From Desulfurellaceae bacterium bin18 (GTDB lineage Bacteria; Desulfobacterota; Binatia; Bin18), in the NCBI GenBank assembly GCA_002238415.1, contig MPMI01000001.1, forward strand, positions 237,669-301,668: a stretch of DNA of 64,000 nt, given 5' to 3'. Positions 61,113 through 64,000 of this stretch are shown here, one piece after another. Position numbers and translations under genes: made by a program. A model generated the notes under the pieces. That model made no database searches. It worked only from the letters and a program-made list of their open reading frames with translations, and was not told the origin of the DNA. Each line of letters opens with the position of its first letter. The stretch's first letter is position 1.

Positions 61113-62774
61113 TCAGGACGCGGCGGAGACGTCTACGTTGTTCTCCTCCTCAAACACGAACCCCTCGTAGCCCTTGGCGGCAGCCTCAGAGATGCGCTGA
61201 AAGTACAGCGGACCACCCAGGTGGACGCAGAACTGACGGGGCTTGCCTGGGATGTTGGCACCTGTGTACCAGGAGTCAGTGAGGGGGTAGAGCGTCTCGT
61301 TGGCGAGTTCGTTGACCTCTTTGTCCCAGTCTTTCTCGGCGTCCGGCGTCGCCTCGATGGCACCCATACCACGTTCGCGTAGATATTGCACGCAGTTGCC
61401 GATCCACTCCGTCTCGCGTTCGGCACCGAGCGGCATGTTATAGAGCACTGAGGGTGAGCCTGGGCCATGGATCATAAACAGATTGGGGAAGTCGGCAATC
61501 GCCATACCAAGGTAGTTATCGAAGCGACTGCTCCACTTCTCCTTGAGGCCGACGCCGCCACGCCCCTTGGGGTTGAGGCGTAGCATAGTGCCGCTGATGG
61601 CGTCGAAGCCCGTTGCCATCACGATCATATCGAGCGGATGGTCGCCGGTCTCAGTCCGTACACCTGTTGAAGTGACCGTCTGAATCGGGTCTTCGCGTAA
61701 GTCTACTAAGGTGACGTTATCGCGATTGAAGGTTTCGTAGTAGCCATTATCGAGGATCTGGCGCTTGGTGCCCAGATAGTAGTCTGGCATCAGCTTCTCG
61801 GCAATCTCGGGGTCCTTCACGCACGCACGAATCTTACCGCGTACAAAATCGGCCAGCGTGCGGTTGGTCTCCTTATTGGTCAGGAGGTCGGCATAGCTGC
61901 CGAAAAGGAGGTTGAAGCTGCCCTTCTGCCACAGCTCTTCGTAGAGCGCTTGGCGTTGTTCGGGGGTGTCCTCGGCGCCCAAGCGCGAGGTGGTCTCGAA
62001 CGGCATGCCTACGGGATGGGCGTTCATTTTCGCCCGGACTTCGTCCCAGTTTTCGCGGGCGTACTGCATTAACTCAGGCTCGAGGGGACGGTTACGTGCC
62101 GGGATGCTGTACTGCGGTGTGCGCTGGAACACCGTCAGGTGTGCTGCCTCGCGGGCGATTTCAGGAACCGCCTGTACCCCCGAGGAGCCAGTCCCGATCA
62201 CGCCAACGCGTTTACCCTCAAAAGAAACAGGCTCCTGCGGCCAGCGGCCGGTGTGGTAGCACTCACCGGTAAAATCGTCGAGTCCAGGGAAGTCGGGTTT
62301 GTGGGCCGCCGAGAGGGTGCCGACTGCGCAGATCAAAAATTGAGCCGAGACACGCTTGCCATCGCTGGTCTCAACTGTCCAGCGCTGTACCGCTTCGTCA
62401 TAACGGGCGTCGCGTATCCAGGTCTCAAGCTGGATGTCGCGGCGCAGGTCGAGCCGATCAGCGACGTGCTCAAGGTAGTCCAGTACCTGCTCTTGGCTTG
62501 GCTGGGTCTCGGCCCAGTCCCACTCCCGCACCAGCTCTTCTGAGAAGGTGTAGCAGTAGAAAGGGCTGCCCGGACCATCGACCCGTGCACCGGGGTAGCG
62601 GTTCCACCACCAGGTTCCGCCGATACCGCCAGCGCCGTCGTACACGCGCACTGACAGGCCCATTTCGCGCAGGTGGTGTAAGGCGTACATGCCGCCAACG
62701 CCCGCTCCGATGATGACGGCGTCACAGTATTCGAGCGATCCGTTTCTGTGTGGCTGTTGAGTCGTGTTCGTCAT
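61113..62774 (-). CDS. Baeyer-Villiger flavin monooxygenase
   Basis: A 553-residue class B flavoprotein that inserts oxygen into ketones. FAD motif IIGAGVGGMYALHHL, GGTWWWNRYPGARVD, the BVMO fingerprint FTGECYHTGRWP, then the NADP(H) Rossmann motif GVIGTGSSGVQAVPEIA. Complete, with the C-terminal region resembling cyclohexanone/phenylacetone monooxygenase relatives. Divergent from the ABM-domain gene. It could act with the LLMs and P450s on alicyclic substrates. Confidence 0.92.
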   Translation of the reverse strand: MTNTTQQPHRNGSLEYCDAVIIGAGVGGMYALHHLREMGLSVRVYDGAGGIGGTWWWNRYPGARVDGPGSPFYCYTFSEELVREWDWAETQPSQEQVLDYLEHVADRLDLRRDIQLETWIRDARYDEAVQRWTVETSDGKRVSAQFLICAVGTLSAAHKPDFPGLDDFTGECYHTGRWPQEPVSFEGKRVGVIGTGSSGVQAVPEIAREAAHLTVFQRTPQYSIPARNRPLEPELMQYARENWDEVRAKMNAHPVGMPFETTSRLGAEDTPEQRQALYEELWQKGSFNLLFGSYADLLTNKETNRTLADFVRGKIRACVKDPEIAEKLMPDYYLGTKRQILDNGYYETFNRDNVTLVDLREDPIQTVTSTGVRTETGDHPLDMIVMATGFDAISGTMLRLNPKGRGGVGLKEKWSSRFDNYLGMAIADFPNLFMIHGPGSPSVLYNMPLGAERETEWIGNCVQYLRERGMGAIEATPDAEKDWDKEVNELANETLYPLTDSWYTGANIPGKPRQFCVHLGGPLYFQRISEAAAKGYEGFVFEEENNVDVSAAS

Positions 62775-62934
62775 GGTGTTCCATCCTCTATTATCCTACG
62801 TCGGTTTTCAGGTTGCCTATATATATCTTATCGACTCTCCGATAGGAAGCTGTCCTGGTTACAAACTAAGCACGACTCATTTTTGACACCGCTGTGACCG
62901 GGCATGCATTCCTATGGGAAAGTCTAACGGCTCC

Positions 62935-62986
62935 ATGATCCTTCCATATGGCTTGGGCGGATAAGTCGAGTCTGGCCCTACTTTCC
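62935..62986 (+). repeat. Dispersed repeat A, right half
   Basis: ATGATCCTTCCATATGGCTT then GGGCGGATAAGTCGAGTCTG and GCCCTACTTTCC, matching 51235-51285 with few changes. The left half is absent. Confidence 0.65.
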
Positions 62987-63039
62987 CCCATAACTGTTAG
63001 CCTTTCTTGTCTTTCCCGTGCTCAGTTGATAACTGCTCG

Positions 63040-63115
63040 CATACGATACACGAAGGCGCGCGGCAGCATGAAAGTTTTAAGAGAACAAACTAAAGTAATG
63101 CCAAAGACTTCTTAG
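63040..63115 (+). pseudogene. 5' remnant of a CaiB-type CoA-transferase gene
   Basis: The leader and first five codons (start at 63068) copy the CoA-transferase gene at 57482-57521 with 3 differences in 40 bases. The frame then diverges and stops after 15 codons. The ribosome binding site is degraded (GGCGCG for GGAGCA). Confidence 0.55.
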
Positions 63116-63129
63116 ATGGGGACAGTAAC

Positions 63130-63807
63130 ATGTTAATAACAAATCCTGGCGGTGAAATCGCCGTCGTTCATACACTCACTTTCGAGGACGCAGAGCAGCG
63201 AATCCAGTTTCACGAGTATGCAAATACGCCCGATGGGTTACCTGTGGCGCGTGAAGCGCCTGGGAACCTGTTCGTGAGTCCATATGATGCCTGTCATAAC
63301 GAGCGCACGACGTATATGTTCAGTCGCTGGGAAAGTGAGGAATCTTGGGACGCCTATTTGCAGCACAGAAAAGACATTTCTCCCGATTGGTTTCTACCAA
63401 TGATGGAACCCCAGCATATTTTGCGTTTACGCGAGCTAGACTCTAGTCCAACAATAAACAGCACCCAGGCACCCTTGTACGGTGCCCCCCCGGGCAGCGT
63501 CTGCAATTTCCATATCTGGCAATTTGACAACGCCGAATTCAGAGATGAGGTCAACGAGTTTTGGGGAATGGAACCAGGTCTTCCGTCATCTGTGGCGTAT
63601 CCCGGAAATATCGTTGTCTCGGCATTTGAAGCCATTGATAGAGAAAATCAACTGGTTGTGGTGAGCGTATGGGAAAGCGAAGAAATTTTTAAGGCTTACC
63701 GGCAAATGAGAAGAGATACAGCGCCTCCTATTGTCCAACCCTTTCTGGTAGACGAAGTAATGGTTCAGGCAACGGTTGTGGATTCGGATCAGAGGGCGCG
63801 CATTTAA
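63130..63807 (+). CDS. Tandem antibiotic-biosynthesis-monooxygenase (ABM)-like domain protein
   Basis: A 225-residue protein made of two similar ferredoxin-fold halves: residues ~25-95 and ~135-205. Each has an acidic helix, an L(V/F)VSP(Y/A)..A strand (GNLFVSPYDA, GNIVVSAFEA) and a W-E-S-E-E motif (SRWESEESWDAY, SVWESEEIFKAY). The repeats imply an intrachain pseudo-dimer as in ABM/YgiN-like proteins. Role unknown. Confidence 0.65.
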   Translation: MLITNPGGEIAVVHTLTFEDAEQRIQFHEYANTPDGLPVAREAPGNLFVSPYDACHNERTTYMFSRWESEESWDAYLQHRKDISPDWFLPMMEPQHILRLRELDSSPTINSTQAPLYGAPPGSVCNFHIWQFDNAEFRDEVNEFWGMEPGLPSSVAYPGNIVVSAFEAIDRENQLVVVSVWESEEIFKAYRQMRRDTAPPIVQPFLVDEVMVQATVVDSDQRARI

Positions 63808-63827
63808 AGCCAGAAAAGGTGTCAGGT

Positions 63828-63935
63828 TTATTTCCGGTCCCCTATTTCCCGACTTTGCCTGCGCGCGGTGAGTCGCTCGAAGTGCTGCATCCCGTTCATG
63901 CTACGCACCGGCTTTCCGGGTATCTCTTCTCATTA
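63828..63935 (-). pseudogene. Possible C-terminal transposase-like fragment
   Basis: A minus-strand frame ends at 63828 and reads KPVRSMNGMQHFERL then ARRQSREIGDRK, resembling the C-terminal tail of REP-associated or IS200-like transposase proteins. It is closed upstream by an in-frame TGA near 63933. Identification rests on a short basic tail, so it is tentative. Confidence 0.3.
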
Positions 63936-64000
63936 GTCACCGCCTTATCAGATTGCCGGACGGACTGGAGTCAGTATACACCCTAGACCCAGGTACGAGG

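Larger units (their letters stand above)
62775..63129. other. Gene-free interval
   Basis: 355 bases between divergent genes. Contains the right half of a repeat-A element (62935-62986) and the copied 5' end of a CoA-transferase gene (63040-63079). A weak ribosome binding site (GATGGGGAC) precedes the next ATG. Confidence 0.6.

Overview
The window is a dense bacterial chromosome segment, mostly GC-rich, with about 60 protein genes. The gene content suggests an uncultured, metabolically versatile heterotroph: seven complete luciferase-like flavin monooxygenases, two P450s, a Rieske oxygenase, a Baeyer-Villiger monooxygenase, two haloalkane dehalogenases from different subfamilies, CoA-thioester enzymes and many small hydrophobic-substrate enzymes. 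Similar repertoires occur in Tectomicrobia/Entotheonella-like and other environmental lineages. No rRNA, tRNA or other taxonomic marker is visible, so this placement is only a guess.

Layout. 1-9.4 kb: an aldehyde ferredoxin oxidoreductase cut by the window edge, a HAD phosphatase, a luciferase-like monooxygenase (LLM), a type I binding protein without signal peptide, a GlnII-type glutamine synthetase, nitronate monooxygenase, NnrU, RidA and a short Rho without RNA-binding domain. 9.5-15.2 kb: a polyamine-type ABC operon (ATPase, binding protein, two permeases) and an MFS exporter, all on the minus strand. 15.3-18.8 kb: a decayed region with a deleted VapBC-type module, a frameshifted hicA beside intact hicB, a lone type I-E-like CRISPR repeat, a DhaA-like haloalkane dehalogenase and a truncated LLM. 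18.7-22.5 kb: a two-gene ATPase operon preceded by three palindromes. The second ATPase carries near-identical TPR repeats.

22.5-31.5 kb: Rieske oxygenase, DoxX, phytanoyl-CoA dioxygenase and acyl-CoA dehydrogenase, followed by a 4.2-kb segment (molybdopterin oxidoreductase and CmcJ-like oxygenase) bracketed by a 57-bp direct repeat of the dehydrogenase tail. 31.5-36.2 kb: a minus-strand run of three LLMs and an alpha/beta hydrolase. 36.7-43.8 kb: IlvD, an NTF2-like protein, thiolase, a DUF35 Zn-ribbon partner, P450, 3Fe-4S ferredoxin and a second P450. 44-51 kb: a HigBA-type module, an FAD oxidoreductase, an NtaA/DszA-type monooxygenase, SDR, NTF2-like protein and a DhlA-like haloalkane dehalogenase. 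51-64 kb: another LLM, an acyl-CoA dehydrogenase stub, a probable selenoprotein of the glycine/D-proline reductase B family read through an in-frame UGA, two GFA proteins, a class V aminotransferase, CaiB-type CoA-transferase, oxidase subunits III/IV, RidA, a Baeyer-Villiger monooxygenase and a duplicated ABM-domain protein.

The most unusual items are the paired-ATPase operon, the selenoprotein with a SECIS-like hairpin, the cap-insertion-free DhlA homologue, the domain-stripped Rho, a two-copy palindrome that sits over gene stop codons, and a MITE-like dispersed repeat family concentrated in 48-63 kb. The 15-18 kb and 48-64 kb intervals are rich in gene fragments and repeats and look like plastic DNA.
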